6,521 nt of DNA from JASFRS01 sp050114795 (GCA_050114795.1 JASFRS010000141.1:1-6521), one strand, 5' to 3'; numbered from the stretch's first letter, positions 1-6,331 are shown. Translations and numbers: made by a program. Notes: generated from the sequence alone by a model not told the origin.

Positions 1-1
1 G

Positions 2-322
2 CCAAGACCCTGGCCCCGCATCCATTCTGACAATCCAAATTCCATCGCGCTTCGACTTGCTCTGGTCGCCAAAGGCGCACGACATGCGGCCTTTACCCTT
101 CGCCCCAAAAACGATTGGGACCTCGCAGCAGCAGGATTAATCCTGGAAGAAGCAGGCGGGTGCGTAAGCGATCATAAGGGCGCAAAGCTCGTTTACAACA
201 GACCAAAGCCTATACACCGGACGCTGGTGGCGTCCTGCCCGGGGCTTTATAATGAATTACGCACGCGCCTAGATGAGGGGTGGCAGGCTTTACAAGCCTG
301 GCGAGCGTGCCAGTCAAAATGA
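2..322 (+). CDS. Inositol monophosphatase / CysQ-family phosphatase, 3' part
   Basis: Only the last 106 codons are present; the reading frame is open from base 2 and ends at TGA 320-322. The family comprises Mg-dependent, Li-sensitive sugar-phosphate and nucleotide phosphatases, including inositol monophosphatase and 3'(2'),5'-bisphosphate nucleotidase CysQ. The second family signature is clear at residues 37-53 of the fragment: NDWDLAAAGLILEEAGG, in which the Asp of WD is a metal ligand. It is followed by VSDHKG, the usual turn after the signature. The preceding stretch SIALRLALVAKGARHAAF matches the substrate-side strand and helix of the family. The NDWDLAAA form is more like the CysQ-type proteins of alphaproteobacteria than SuhB, but the N-terminal metal site (EE and DPIDGT motifs) lies outside the window, so the substrate is not assigned. 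The last 9 bp overlap the 3' end of the convergent porin gene. Confidence 0.85.
   Translation, partial: PRPWPRIHSDNPNSIALRLALVAKGARHAAFTLRPKNDWDLAAAGLILEEAGGCVSDHKGAKLVYNRPKPIHRTLVASCPGLYNELRTRLDEGWQALQAWRACQSK
281..313. terminator. Stem-loop at the convergent gene end, possible bidirectional terminator
   Basis: A perfect 7-bp inverted repeat, CAGGCTT-TAC-AAGCCTG, lies at 284-300. It is followed by a second, overlapping one, CTGGC-GAGCGT-GCCAG, at 298-313, and TGGCA (281-285) can also pair with TGCCA (308-312). The site sits where the plus-strand phosphatase gene and the minus-strand porin gene converge, which is where transcripts from both sides must stop. It lies inside the phosphatase reading frame and has no T-run on either side, so it is not a textbook intrinsic terminator. 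It could equally be coding-sequence coincidence or an mRNA 3'-end stabilising hairpin. Confidence 0.3.
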
Positions 323-976
323 GAATTTAATACCGCCAACCACTGTTGCCCCACGACCAAAACCGCTCTTATTAGTATCGACATAGTCCAGCGTGAATGT
401 GAGCTTATCCCATTGATAAAAGGCACCCGCTGACCAGTCCCATTTATCATCAAGTCTGGAAAAATACTCAAACCCCGTTGTCAGGGACACCCCAAAATCT
501 TGCCCTGGGTATTGGGCATCAATTCGCGCCTGCGTGTAGAGATTATCGCCTGCATCCAAATCATTTCGATCCGGCGTATAGGTCAGGTTTAAAGAGCCAG
601 TCGCAAAGCCCACATCGACGCCCAATATGCCATAAACCTCACCATAATTGGCGTCTTCTCCATCAATGAAGCCAACAAATTGAGCACCTAAAACCCAATA
701 GCCCAAGGTGCCGACATCACCGCCATAGGAACCATAGAGATTATATTCCACATCGCTGCCACTTGGCGCATTATCCAGGCTTGAGGCCCAGGCCCCCAGG
801 GTCAGGCCATTTTCAAACCATGCCTCCACATTACCTTGAATGGCAGGGTCTGTATCGCTTTGAGAAACGCCGCGATCGCGATAATCGCTAACCGCCTTGA
901 TAGATCCATCCCATTCCTGGGCATGGAGCGGTAATGACAGAAAGATGAGAGGTATAGCAGCAAGCCAGCGCATCAT
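314..976 (-). CDS. TorF family putative porin (Gcw_chp family)
   Basis: Protein of 220 aa predicted to be an outer-membrane beta-barrel. It starts with a Sec signal peptide (residues 1-19, hydrophobic LAAIPLIFLSLPLHA, likely cut after HA and before QEW). The family hallmark follows at about 30-47: SDYRDRGVSQSDTDPAIQG. The rest is alternating aromatic and glycine-rich amphipathic strands such as YNLYGSYGG, GEVYGILGVDVG and GAFYQWDKLTFTLDYVD. It ends in Phe (IKFSF), the usual C-terminal signal for BAM-dependent barrel insertion. The family (TIGR02001/PF09694 type) is widespread in proteobacteria; transport function is inferred and the substrate is unknown. The start is ATGATG: the first ATG overlaps the stop of the upstream M23 gene by 4 bp (ATGA), the second by 1 bp, so translation is probably coupled. 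No strong Shine-Dalgarno sequence is visible. It is the last gene of the minus-strand cluster. Confidence 0.88.
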   Translation of the reverse strand: MMRWLAAIPLIFLSLPLHAQEWDGSIKAVSDYRDRGVSQSDTDPAIQGNVEAWFENGLTLGAWASSLDNAPSGSDVEYNLYGSYGGDVGTLGYWVLGAQFVGFIDGEDANYGEVYGILGVDVGFATGSLNLTYTPDRNDLDAGDNLYTQARIDAQYPGQDFGVSLTTGFEYFSRLDDKWDWSAGAFYQWDKLTFTLDYVDTNKSGFGRGATVVGGIKFSF

Positions 977-1791
977 TCACTCACAATCGGTTTGATTTCA
1001 AGCGCAAGCGCGGGGTCAACGCGGACATCCTTCCAGTTGATGCGCCAATCCAAATGCGGACCAGTTGCACGACCACTAGAACCCAAAGTGGCCACGACAT
1101 CATCGGGCGTGACAAATTGGCCGACTTCCACATCCACACTGTTCAAATGCATCAAGGTGGATGAAACGCCGAAGCCATGGTCAATGATGATGATACCGCC
1201 TTCTAAAAGAAAATCGCTTTGCGCCAGCTTTACAACCCCAGCGGCAGGTGCTTTTACAGCCGTTCCAACAGGGGCCGCCATATCAAGCCCATAATGCGGC
1301 CAGCTGGGCTTACCATTTAAGATACGCTGTGAGCCATAAACACCGGAAATACGAGCACCTTCCACCGGAAGCCTGAAGCCATTTGCCCAGTACAAGTCCC
1401 GGCTTTGGTCCGCGCGGGCATTGACCACCATGGAGCGTTCTTTTGCGCGCCGCTTTTTCTCCTCTTCAGGAATAGTCACAGTGCGTGGAGGCAGGCCATC
1501 AATACGGTCAATTTTGTAATTCTGAGGGGCTATCTCCAAAGTCCGCTCTTCAACCTCTCCTGCGCCGTTGGTAAAACGCAGCACCGCGCTGGACGCAGCT
1601 TCTCGCGGGAAGCCAAAGATGAAACGTCCATCCGCAGTCACGTCTAAGGGCTTGTCGTCCAACCAAACTTTTGCGCCGGGTGAAACTTTGCCAATCAATA
1701 GTCCACCTTGTTTCAACATACCGCTCAATTCCAAAGCATGAGCAGGTGAAGTAACAATCAGCACAAGGAACAGCAGGAAAATCCGCAACAT
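973..1791 (-). CDS. M23 family metallopeptidase homologue (LytM/peptidoglycan endopeptidase fold), exported
   Basis: Protein of 272 aa. A signal peptide covers residues 1-19 (hydrophobic IFLLFLVLIVTS, AHA before LELSG), so it acts in the periplasm or at the wall. Residues about 24-90 form an Ig-like beta domain (LLIGKVSPGAKVWLDDKPL, DGRFIFGFP). A charged linker follows at about 108-120 (EEEKKRRAKER). The M23 LytM-type domain spans about 137-265: HYGLDMAAPVGTAVKAPAAG supplies zinc ligands H166 and D170, TLMHL gives H215, and GRATGPHLDWRINW gives H246. M23 enzymes cut peptide cross-links or side chains of peptidoglycan, but here the canonical HxH is H246-L-D248, so the last zinc-ligand His is replaced by Asp. 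Activity is therefore uncertain; it could be an active variant or a regulator of amidases like other degenerate LytM proteins. ATG lies 1 bp after the DUF2093 stop, with AAAGG at 1797-1801 as ribosome site. Confidence 0.9.
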   Translation of the reverse strand: MLRIFLLFLVLIVTSPAHALELSGMLKQGGLLIGKVSPGAKVWLDDKPLDVTADGRFIFGFPREAASSAVLRFTNGAGEVEERTLEIAPQNYKIDRIDGLPPRTVTIPEEEKKRRAKERSMVVNARADQSRDLYWANGFRLPVEGARISGVYGSQRILNGKPSWPHYGLDMAAPVGTAVKAPAAGVVKLAQSDFLLEGGIIIIDHGFGVSSTLMHLNSVDVEVGQFVTPDDVVATLGSSGRATGPHLDWRINWKDVRVDPALALEIKPIVSE

Positions 1792-1792
1792 A

Positions 1793-1978
1793 TCAACCTT
1801 TCCCCGAATAGCGTTTCAGTGAAGCCGCAGCATCCACATAAGCTTCCTGGCGTTTCACGCTCCAATAGCGCAAATCGTCCAATGCGATTTTATCACCAGT
1901 TACGGCGCAGCTTACATAATCCCCATGGGCCAGCATGCGCAGGCCTGAATCACCAAAATATATTTTCGCTTCTTTCAT
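1793..1978 (-). CDS. DUF2093 domain-containing small protein
   Basis: Protein of 61 aa of unknown function. The whole length matches the alphaproteobacterial DUF2093 family: the N-terminal KIYFGDSGLRMLAHGDYVSCAVTG, then IALDDLRYWSVKRQEAYVDA at about 31-50, then SLKRY near the end. It has one cysteine (C24), no signal peptide and no membrane segment, so it is expected to be cytoplasmic. The reading frame extends upstream to 2098, but that extension lies inside xseA and encodes a basic, non-family sequence. The ATG at 1978 is preferred because the family homology begins there and AAGGGA lies 6 bases before it. The gene begins 10 bp after the xseA stop and ends 1 bp before the M23 start. From memory, DUF2093 genes commonly follow xseA in this class, which hints at a link with exonuclease VII or its expression, but nothing in the sequence shows a mechanism. 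Confidence 0.9.
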   Translation of the reverse strand: MKEAKIYFGDSGLRMLAHGDYVSCAVTGDKIALDDLRYWSVKRQEAYVDAAASLKRYSGKG

Positions 1979-1984
1979 CACCGA

Positions 1985-1990
1985 TCCCTT
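1985..1990 (-). promoter_or_regulatory. Ribosome binding site of the DUF2093 gene
   Basis: Read on the minus strand, AAGGGA lies 6 bases upstream of the ATG at 1978 and shares its first two bases with the TAA stop of xseA. It decides the short 61-aa start over the upstream in-frame one, and it implies that ribosomes finishing xseA deliver re-initiation at DUF2093. Confidence 0.6.
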
Positions 1991-3401
1991 AGAAAAGCTG
2001 ACCTTGTTCCGGCGGCTTTTGCTTTTTCTTGGATGCTTTCGCACCACCACCAACGGCTTGAGCATCGCCATCACGGAAACGCAATTTAAGTGCTGCACCG
2101 GATTTTACACCTGAAGCCGTTGAAATAACCTTATCCTTCTCATCCATCACAACGGCAAAGCCGCGTTCCAGAACGCGCTCATAGCTGAGACTATCAAGCA
2201 GACGTGTGGTCGCATTCAACCTCTCACCTGCCGACTTCATCTGATAGTTCAACGCCCGCACCATACGAGCGTCCAATTCAATCAACTGCCGATCATGTTG
2301 AATGAGACTTGTGGCCAAAAGACGGCTTTGCAAACGTCCTGCTATACGCTCCAACCGCCCACGTTTTTCATTGACCAAAACGCTTAAGGCCCGCGGGAGT
2401 CTTTCCGCCATTTCATCCAATCTCTGCGTAGGGATAGCAATCAGATCGCGCAACTGCGGCATTGCGCGCCCCAGGGCCGCCACTTTTTCACTATGGCGAT
2501 CCAGATTGCGGGACACAGACCGATCCAAACGGGCGGCCAAGTCCTCAACCGTATAACGCAGGTCTGCCATAACAGGCACAGCCATTTCAGCGGCAGCCGT
2601 AGGCGTTGGCGCCCGCCGGTCAGAAGCATAATCAATCAATGTCGTATCGGTTTCATGACCAACAGCAGAAATTAACGGGATATCACTTGCGGCTGCTGCA
2701 CGGACCACGACTTCTTCATTAAAAGCCCATAAATCTTCCAATGATCCACCACCGCGCGCCACAATCAGCACGTCGGGGCGAGGGATAGGACCGTCTTTTT
2801 TCAAAGCATTGAAGCCTTGAATCGCCTCTGCCACCTGTTCAGCCGCCCCCTCCCCTTGGACTGCGACGGGCCAGACCAGAACATGGCGCGGACAACGGTC
2901 ATTTAGACGATGGAGAATATCCCGGATCACCGCCCCGGTGGGCGATGTGACAACACCAATGACTTTAGGCAGAAAAGGAAGGGGTCTCTTATGTTCTTCC
3001 AGGAATAGACCCTCTGACGCCAATTGCTTTTTACGCTGCTCAAGCAAGGCCATGAGGGCGCCCACACCCGCGGGCTCCATATGGTCAATGACAATCTGAT
3101 ATTTGGACCGACCGGGGTAGGTTGTGACTTTCCCAGTAACGACAACTTCCAACCCATCTTCGGGTCGGAAACCCAGGCGCGCTGCATTCCCGCGCCACAT
3201 GACGCCATCAATAACTGCCTTATCATCCTTCAACGCCATATAAAGATGGCCTGAAGAGTGGCGTTTAAATCCTGATAATTCCCCACGCAGGCGCACATAG
3301 CCGAATTGGTCTTCAACCGTACGCTTAATGGCGTTGGAGATTTCGCTCACGCTATATTCGTGAACATTGCCAAAAGAAGAATTGTTTTCAAAATCGCTCA
3401 T
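1989..3401 (-). CDS. xseA: Exodeoxyribonuclease VII large subunit
   Basis: Protein of 470 aa, normal length for XseA. With several copies of small subunit XseB it degrades single-stranded DNA from both ends in the cytoplasm, for repair and recombination. An N-terminal OB-fold spans about 15-110 (VSEISNAIKRTVEDQFGYVRLRGELSGFKRHSSGHLY in pieces, ending VIDHMEP). The catalytic region covers about 120-320: VIGVVTSPTGAVIRDIL, VLIVARGGGSLEDLWAFN and AVGHETDTTLIDYASDRRAPTP. D161, R216, H249 and D252 line up with the E. coli catalytic residues D155, R205, H238 and D241, with the same R-H and H-D spacing. A long helical, probably coiled-coil part (about 280-405) for XseB binding follows, then SYERVLERGFAVV. 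The tail (451-470) is lysine-rich and ends EQGQLF. No xseB is in the window. It heads the minus-strand cluster, divergent from purD. The start is the family-typical ATG at 3401; the ribosome site AAGAAAG is weak. Confidence 0.97.
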   Translation of the reverse strand: MSDFENNSSFGNVHEYSVSEISNAIKRTVEDQFGYVRLRGELSGFKRHSSGHLYMALKDDKAVIDGVMWRGNAARLGFRPEDGLEVVVTGKVTTYPGRSKYQIVIDHMEPAGVGALMALLEQRKKQLASEGLFLEEHKRPLPFLPKVIGVVTSPTGAVIRDILHRLNDRCPRHVLVWPVAVQGEGAAEQVAEAIQGFNALKKDGPIPRPDVLIVARGGGSLEDLWAFNEEVVVRAAAASDIPLISAVGHETDTTLIDYASDRRAPTPTAAAEMAVPVMADLRYTVEDLAARLDRSVSRNLDRHSEKVAALGRAMPQLRDLIAIPTQRLDEMAERLPRALSVLVNEKRGRLERIAGRLQSRLLATSLIQHDRQLIELDARMVRALNYQMKSAGERLNATTRLLDSLSYERVLERGFAVVMDEKDKVISTASGVKSGAALKLRFRDGDAQAVGGGAKASKKKQKPPEQGQLF

Positions 3402-3478
3402 AGGCTTTCTTGTAACCTGTGTAGAGGCTGCTAAAAAGAGAGTTATTCATCTGGGGTCTGTTTTTGGAAGCACCATAT
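3402..3478. promoter_or_regulatory. Divergent xseA/purD intergenic control region
   Basis: This 77-bp spacer is the only visible place from which both the minus cluster and purD can be transcribed, so both promoters should lie here or reach into the gene starts. On the plus strand a weak sigma-70-like pair can be drawn: TTGTAA at 3410-3415 and TAAAAA at 3432-3437 with a 16-bp spacer, each 4 of 6 to consensus. No convincing pair was found for the minus direction. No dyad operator or riboswitch-like structure was recognised; the space is too short for a purine riboswitch plus its terminator. Confidence 0.4.
3466..3470 (+). promoter_or_regulatory. Ribosome binding site of purD
   Basis: GGAAG lies 8 bases before the ATG at 3479. 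It overlaps the alternative TTG start at 3464, so the ATG, where the conserved MNILLIGSGGREH begins, is the likely start. Confidence 0.65.
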
Positions 3479-4747
3479 ATGAACATCCTTCTTATCGGCA
3501 GTGGCGGTCGCGAACATGCTTTAGCCTGGAAAATCGCCAAATCACCTTTGGTTGAAAAGCTTTATGTCAGCCCCGGCAACGGTGGCATGGGCGATATCGC
3601 GGATATAATCGCCCTCGACATAAACAACCATGATGCTGTTGCAGACTTCTGCCAGGATAAAGCCATTGAATTGGTGGTCATCGGCCCTGAAGACCCATTG
3701 GTGAATGGCCTTGTCGATCACCTGGAAGAACAAGGTATCAAAGCCTTTGGCCCGCATGCACAGGCAGCGCTTTTAGAAGGGTCCAAAAGCTTCACGAAGG
3801 AAATCTGTGTTGCTTATGATATTCCAACCGCGGTCTATGAAAGCTTTGAAGATTTGGACAAAGCCAAGGCCTATGTCGATACTCAAGGCGCGCCGATTGT
3901 CATTAAGGCAGATGGCTTAGCCGCCGGTAAAGGCGTCACCGTGGCCATGACATTGGATGACGCCCATAAGGCGTTGGAAGATTGTCTTGACGGCCAGGCA
4001 GGTGCTCGTGTGGTTGTGGAGGAATTTCTTGAAGGCGAAGAAGCTTCCTTTTTTGCTTTAAGCGATGGCACACACATCCTTCCCCTTGCCACAGCCCAGG
4101 ATCATAAGCGTGTGGGCGAAGGCGACAGCGGCCCCAATACTGGCGGCATGGGCGCTTATTCCCCTGCCCCAGTCATGGATGATACCTTATGTGAAGACGT
4201 TATTGAGAAAATCATCCAGCCAACCCTGCAAGCCATGCAGGATAAAGGGTGCCCGTTCCAAGGCGTGTTTTATGCGGGGTTGATGATTACAGATCAGGGG
4301 CCAAAGCTGATTGAATATAATGTGCGTTTTGGCGACCCGGAATGCCAGGTTCTCATGATGCGTATGAAAAGTGACATTGTGCCTTTGATGCTAGCTTGTG
4401 TTGATGGTGATTTGGACAAGCAATCAGTGGAATGGGAAGATGACTGCGCTATGGTCGTTGTGATGGCAAATGAAGGCTATCCGAGGAGCTACCCGAAAGG
4501 TGATGTCATTAACGGCATTGAGGATGCTAATAAATTGGAAGACTGTTTTGTTTTCCATGCCGGCACAGCCGAGAAAGACGGGCAAATCCTTGCGACAGGC
4601 GGGCGCGTGCTTGGTGTAACGGCACGCGGTGCAAGCGTTAAGGATGCGGCTGAAAAGGCTTATCAGGCTGTCGATAGGATTAGCTGGCCCCATGCCTATG
4701 TGCGCCGCGATATCGGCTGGCGCGCCATAGAACGGGAGATGAAATGA
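3479..4747 (+). CDS. purD: Phosphoribosylamine-glycine ligase (GAR synthetase)
   Basis: Protein of 422 aa, the usual monofunctional length. It joins glycine to 5-phosphoribosylamine with ATP to give GAR, the second step of de novo purine synthesis, in the cytoplasm. The N-terminal domain (1-100) opens with MNILLIGSGGREHALAWK and has VIGPEDPLVNGLVD. The ATP-grasp part (about 101-295) carries GSKSFTKE, IVIKADGLAAGKGV, VVEEFLEGEEASFFAL, the PurD loop DSGPNTGGMGAYSPAP and the signature RFGDPECQ (283-290) with metal-binding E288. The C-terminal domain has FHAGTA, ATGGRVLGVTARG and RRDIGWRA. All key motifs are intact, so it should be active. An in-frame TTG at 3464 would add five residues but lies within the ribosome-binding region. 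The gene is divergent from xseA and overlaps the following flavodoxin-like gene by 4 bp (ATGA), so the two are probably cotranscribed and translationally coupled. Confidence 0.98.
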   Translation: MNILLIGSGGREHALAWKIAKSPLVEKLYVSPGNGGMGDIADIIALDINNHDAVADFCQDKAIELVVIGPEDPLVNGLVDHLEEQGIKAFGPHAQAALLEGSKSFTKEICVAYDIPTAVYESFEDLDKAKAYVDTQGAPIVIKADGLAAGKGVTVAMTLDDAHKALEDCLDGQAGARVVVEEFLEGEEASFFALSDGTHILPLATAQDHKRVGEGDSGPNTGGMGAYSPAPVMDDTLCEDVIEKIIQPTLQAMQDKGCPFQGVFYAGLMITDQGPKLIEYNVRFGDPECQVLMMRMKSDIVPLMLACVDGDLDKQSVEWEDDCAMVVVMANEGYPRSYPKGDVINGIEDANKLEDCFVFHAGTAEKDGQILATGGRVLGVTARGASVKDAAEKAYQAVDRISWPHAYVRRDIGWRAIEREMK

Positions 4748-5205
4748 CCAAAACCCTGCTTATTGTTGCCCACGCCCCTTCCCCAAATACATTGGCCTTG
4801 CGGGAGGCTGTGGAGCGTGGCGCCAAAGCAGCAGGGGGTGATCTCAACATCAAAGTTAAAGCGCCACTAGACGCAGGCCCCGAAGATGTTTTAGAGGCAC
4901 AGGCAGTCATATTGGGGACGACGGAAAACCTCGGTTATATGTCCGGTGCATTGAAGGACTTTTTTGATCGCAGCTATTATCCCTGTTTGGAAAAGACACA
5001 GGGCATGCCTTATGTCCTCTATATCCGTGCAGGCCATGACGGCACTGGAACCAAACGTGGTGTAGAAACCATTGTCACCGGCTTACGCTGGCGCGCTGTA
5101 CAGGACCCACTTATCTGCCGTGGTGAATGGGATGATGATTTTCCAAATCAATGCGAAGAATTGGGACTTTTGATTGCAACGGGGCTGGATGCGGGCGTTT
5201 TTTAA
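4744..5205 (+). CDS. Flavodoxin-like / NAD(P)H-dependent oxidoreductase family protein
   Basis: Protein of 153 aa with a flavodoxin-like fold. The first strand TLLIVAH leads into a phosphate-binding loop APSPNTLAL (11-19), like the T/S-x-x-N-T loop that holds the FMN phosphate. A second FMN-side loop, GTTENLGYMSGALKDFFDR (58-76), closely resembles the P-x-x-x-G-x-M-S-x-x-L-K-x-F-x-D motif of WrbA and NADPH-dependent FMN reductases. The end has YIRAGHDGTGTKRGVETIVTGLRW and CEELGLLIATGLDAG, again typical of the fold. FMN binding is inferred from these loops; electron donor, acceptor and pathway are unknown. No signal peptide or membrane segment is seen, so it should be cytoplasmic. The ATG is preceded by GGGAG 6 bases upstream and overlaps the purD stop by 4 bp. 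It is shorter than WrbA (about 200 aa) and lacks a ferredoxin or reductase extension. Confidence 0.8.
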   Translation: MTKTLLIVAHAPSPNTLALREAVERGAKAAGGDLNIKVKAPLDAGPEDVLEAQAVILGTTENLGYMSGALKDFFDRSYYPCLEKTQGMPYVLYIRAGHDGTGTKRGVETIVTGLRWRAVQDPLICRGEWDDDFPNQCEELGLLIATGLDAGVF

Positions 5206-5236
5206 GCCTATGATCTGCCGCAATAAATAAAGTTGA

Positions 5237-5241
5237 AAGGG
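5237..5241 (+). promoter_or_regulatory. Ribosome binding site of the phosphotransferase gene
   Basis: AAGGG lies 6 bases before the ATG at 5248. It is downstream of the alternative TTG at 5233, which makes the ATG the preferred start. Confidence 0.6.
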
Positions 5242-5247
5242 TCGGGC

Positions 5248-6327
5248 ATGAGTGAGCCATCCAGGCAAGAGTTATTTTCAGGCACCATGCCGGTTAGAGA
5301 AGCCCATAAAATTGACGTGGGTGCACTAAATGCCTGGATGCAGGAAAATGTGGACGGCTATAAAGGCCCACTTCAACTGGAACAGTTCAAAGGCGGGCAA
5401 TCCAACCCAACTTATAAGCTAATCACGCCAGAACATTCCTATGTTCTTCGCCGCAAACCGCCGGGGAAATTACTGAAATCCGCCCATGCGGTTGATCGCG
5501 AATATAAAGTCATTACGGCTTTGGGTTCTGTCGGCTTCCCCGTTGCCAAAACTTATGGCCTTTGCCTTGATGAAGACGTGATCGGAACATGGTTTTATGT
5601 CATGGACTGCGTCGAGGGCCGTGTGATCTGGGATGGGTCTTTTCCCGATGTTTCTCGCGAAGAACGCCCTGCTTATTTTGATGCGATGAATGAAACCATC
5701 TCTCAGCTCCATAGCATTGATTATGAGGCCATCGGGCTTGGTGACTATGGCAAGCCTGGAAATTATTTCGAGCGGCAGATAGCGCGCTGGTCGCAACAAT
5801 ATTTGAATGACGAGGAAGCCGGTCGCTTCGAAGCGATGGACCGCCTTGTCGAATGGCTGCCGGCAAATATTCCACCAGGCGATGAGACCACCATCGTTCA
5901 TGGCGATTATCGCTGCGACAATATGATTTTCCACCCGAGTGAGCCAAAAGTCTTGGCCGTGCTGGATTGGGAATTATCGACACTTGGGCACCCGCTGGCC
6001 GATTTTTCTTATCATCTTATGATGTATCGCATGCCCCCTGTGGGAACGACAGGACTGGTCGGACAGGATTTGAAGGCACTCAACATTCCTTCCGAAGAAG
6101 AATATGTGGAAGCCTATTGCAAACGCGTTGGTAGAGAAAACGGCATTCCTAATTTGGATTTTTATTTTGCATATAATCTTTTCCGTCTGGCCGCGATTGT
6201 TCATGGCATTCAGGGACGTGTTGTTCGGGGAACAGCAGCCTCTAAACATGCAAAACAAATGGGTGCAATGATTGAACCTTTGGCCAATCTCGCCTGGGTG
6301 CAGGCGGAAAAAGCGTCGAAGGCCTAA
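5248..6327 (+). CDS. Phosphotransferase family protein (APH fold, ACAD10/11-LvaA type)
   Basis: Protein of 359 aa with an aminoglycoside-phosphotransferase/choline-kinase fold. Visible kinase motifs are the nucleotide loop FKGGQSNPTYKL (47-58), the strand YVLRRKPPGKLLKSAHAVDREY (65-86, with E85 as the helix-C Glu), the catalytic loop VHGDYRCDNMIF (217-228, D220 and N225) and the metal-binding VLDWELSTLGHPLADF (238-253, D240). The wording of these motifs is that of the kinase-like domain of ACAD10/ACAD11 and of LvaA from levulinate catabolism, which phosphorylate 4-hydroxyacyl-CoA, not that of antibiotic-resistance enzymes. All catalytic residues are present. The substrate is inferred only; no acyl-CoA dehydrogenase is in the window. 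It follows the flavodoxin-like gene by 42 bp, a gap with no terminator but with TATGAT at 5209-5214, a possible -10 lacking a clear -35. The alpha/beta-hydrolase start lies 4 bp after its stop, so those two are probably one unit. A TTG start at 5233 was not chosen. Confidence 0.9.
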   Translation: MSEPSRQELFSGTMPVREAHKIDVGALNAWMQENVDGYKGPLQLEQFKGGQSNPTYKLITPEHSYVLRRKPPGKLLKSAHAVDREYKVITALGSVGFPVAKTYGLCLDEDVIGTWFYVMDCVEGRVIWDGSFPDVSREERPAYFDAMNETISQLHSIDYEAIGLGDYGKPGNYFERQIARWSQQYLNDEEAGRFEAMDRLVEWLPANIPPGDETTIVHGDYRCDNMIFHPSEPKVLAVLDWELSTLGHPLADFSYHLMMYRMPPVGTTGLVGQDLKALNIPSEEEYVEAYCKRVGRENGIPNLDFYFAYNLFRLAAIVHGIQGRVVRGTAASKHAKQMGAMIEPLANLAWVQAEKASKA

Positions 6328-6331
6328 AATC

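Noticed and set aside
992..1647. Plus-strand open frames opposite the M23 gene
   Set aside because: Antisense shadows of a clear M23 family gene, with low-complexity translations and no family likeness.
1979..2098. Longer 101-aa version of the DUF2093 protein starting at 2098
   Set aside because: The extra 40 residues lie inside xseA, are basic and low in family likeness, and a good ribosome site plus the family homology both mark the ATG at 1978.
3464..3478. TTG start giving purD five extra residues
   Set aside because: It overlaps the GGAAG ribosome site, and PurD proteins characteristically begin at MNILLIGSGGREH.
5191..5205. Run of T after GCGGGCG at the end of the flavodoxin-like gene, as an intrinsic terminator
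   Set aside because: No inverted repeat precedes the T-run, so the stem required for an intrinsic terminator is missing.
5233..5247. TTG start giving the phosphotransferase five extra residues
   Set aside because: The AAGGG ribosome site falls downstream of this TTG and correctly before the ATG at 5248.
5248..6327. Antibiotic-resistance aminoglycoside phosphotransferase
   Set aside because: The fold is shared, but the motif wording (HGDYRCDNMIF, LDWELSTLGHPLADF, RRKPPGKLLKSAHAVDREY) is that of the ACAD10/11-LvaA group, not of resistance enzymes.
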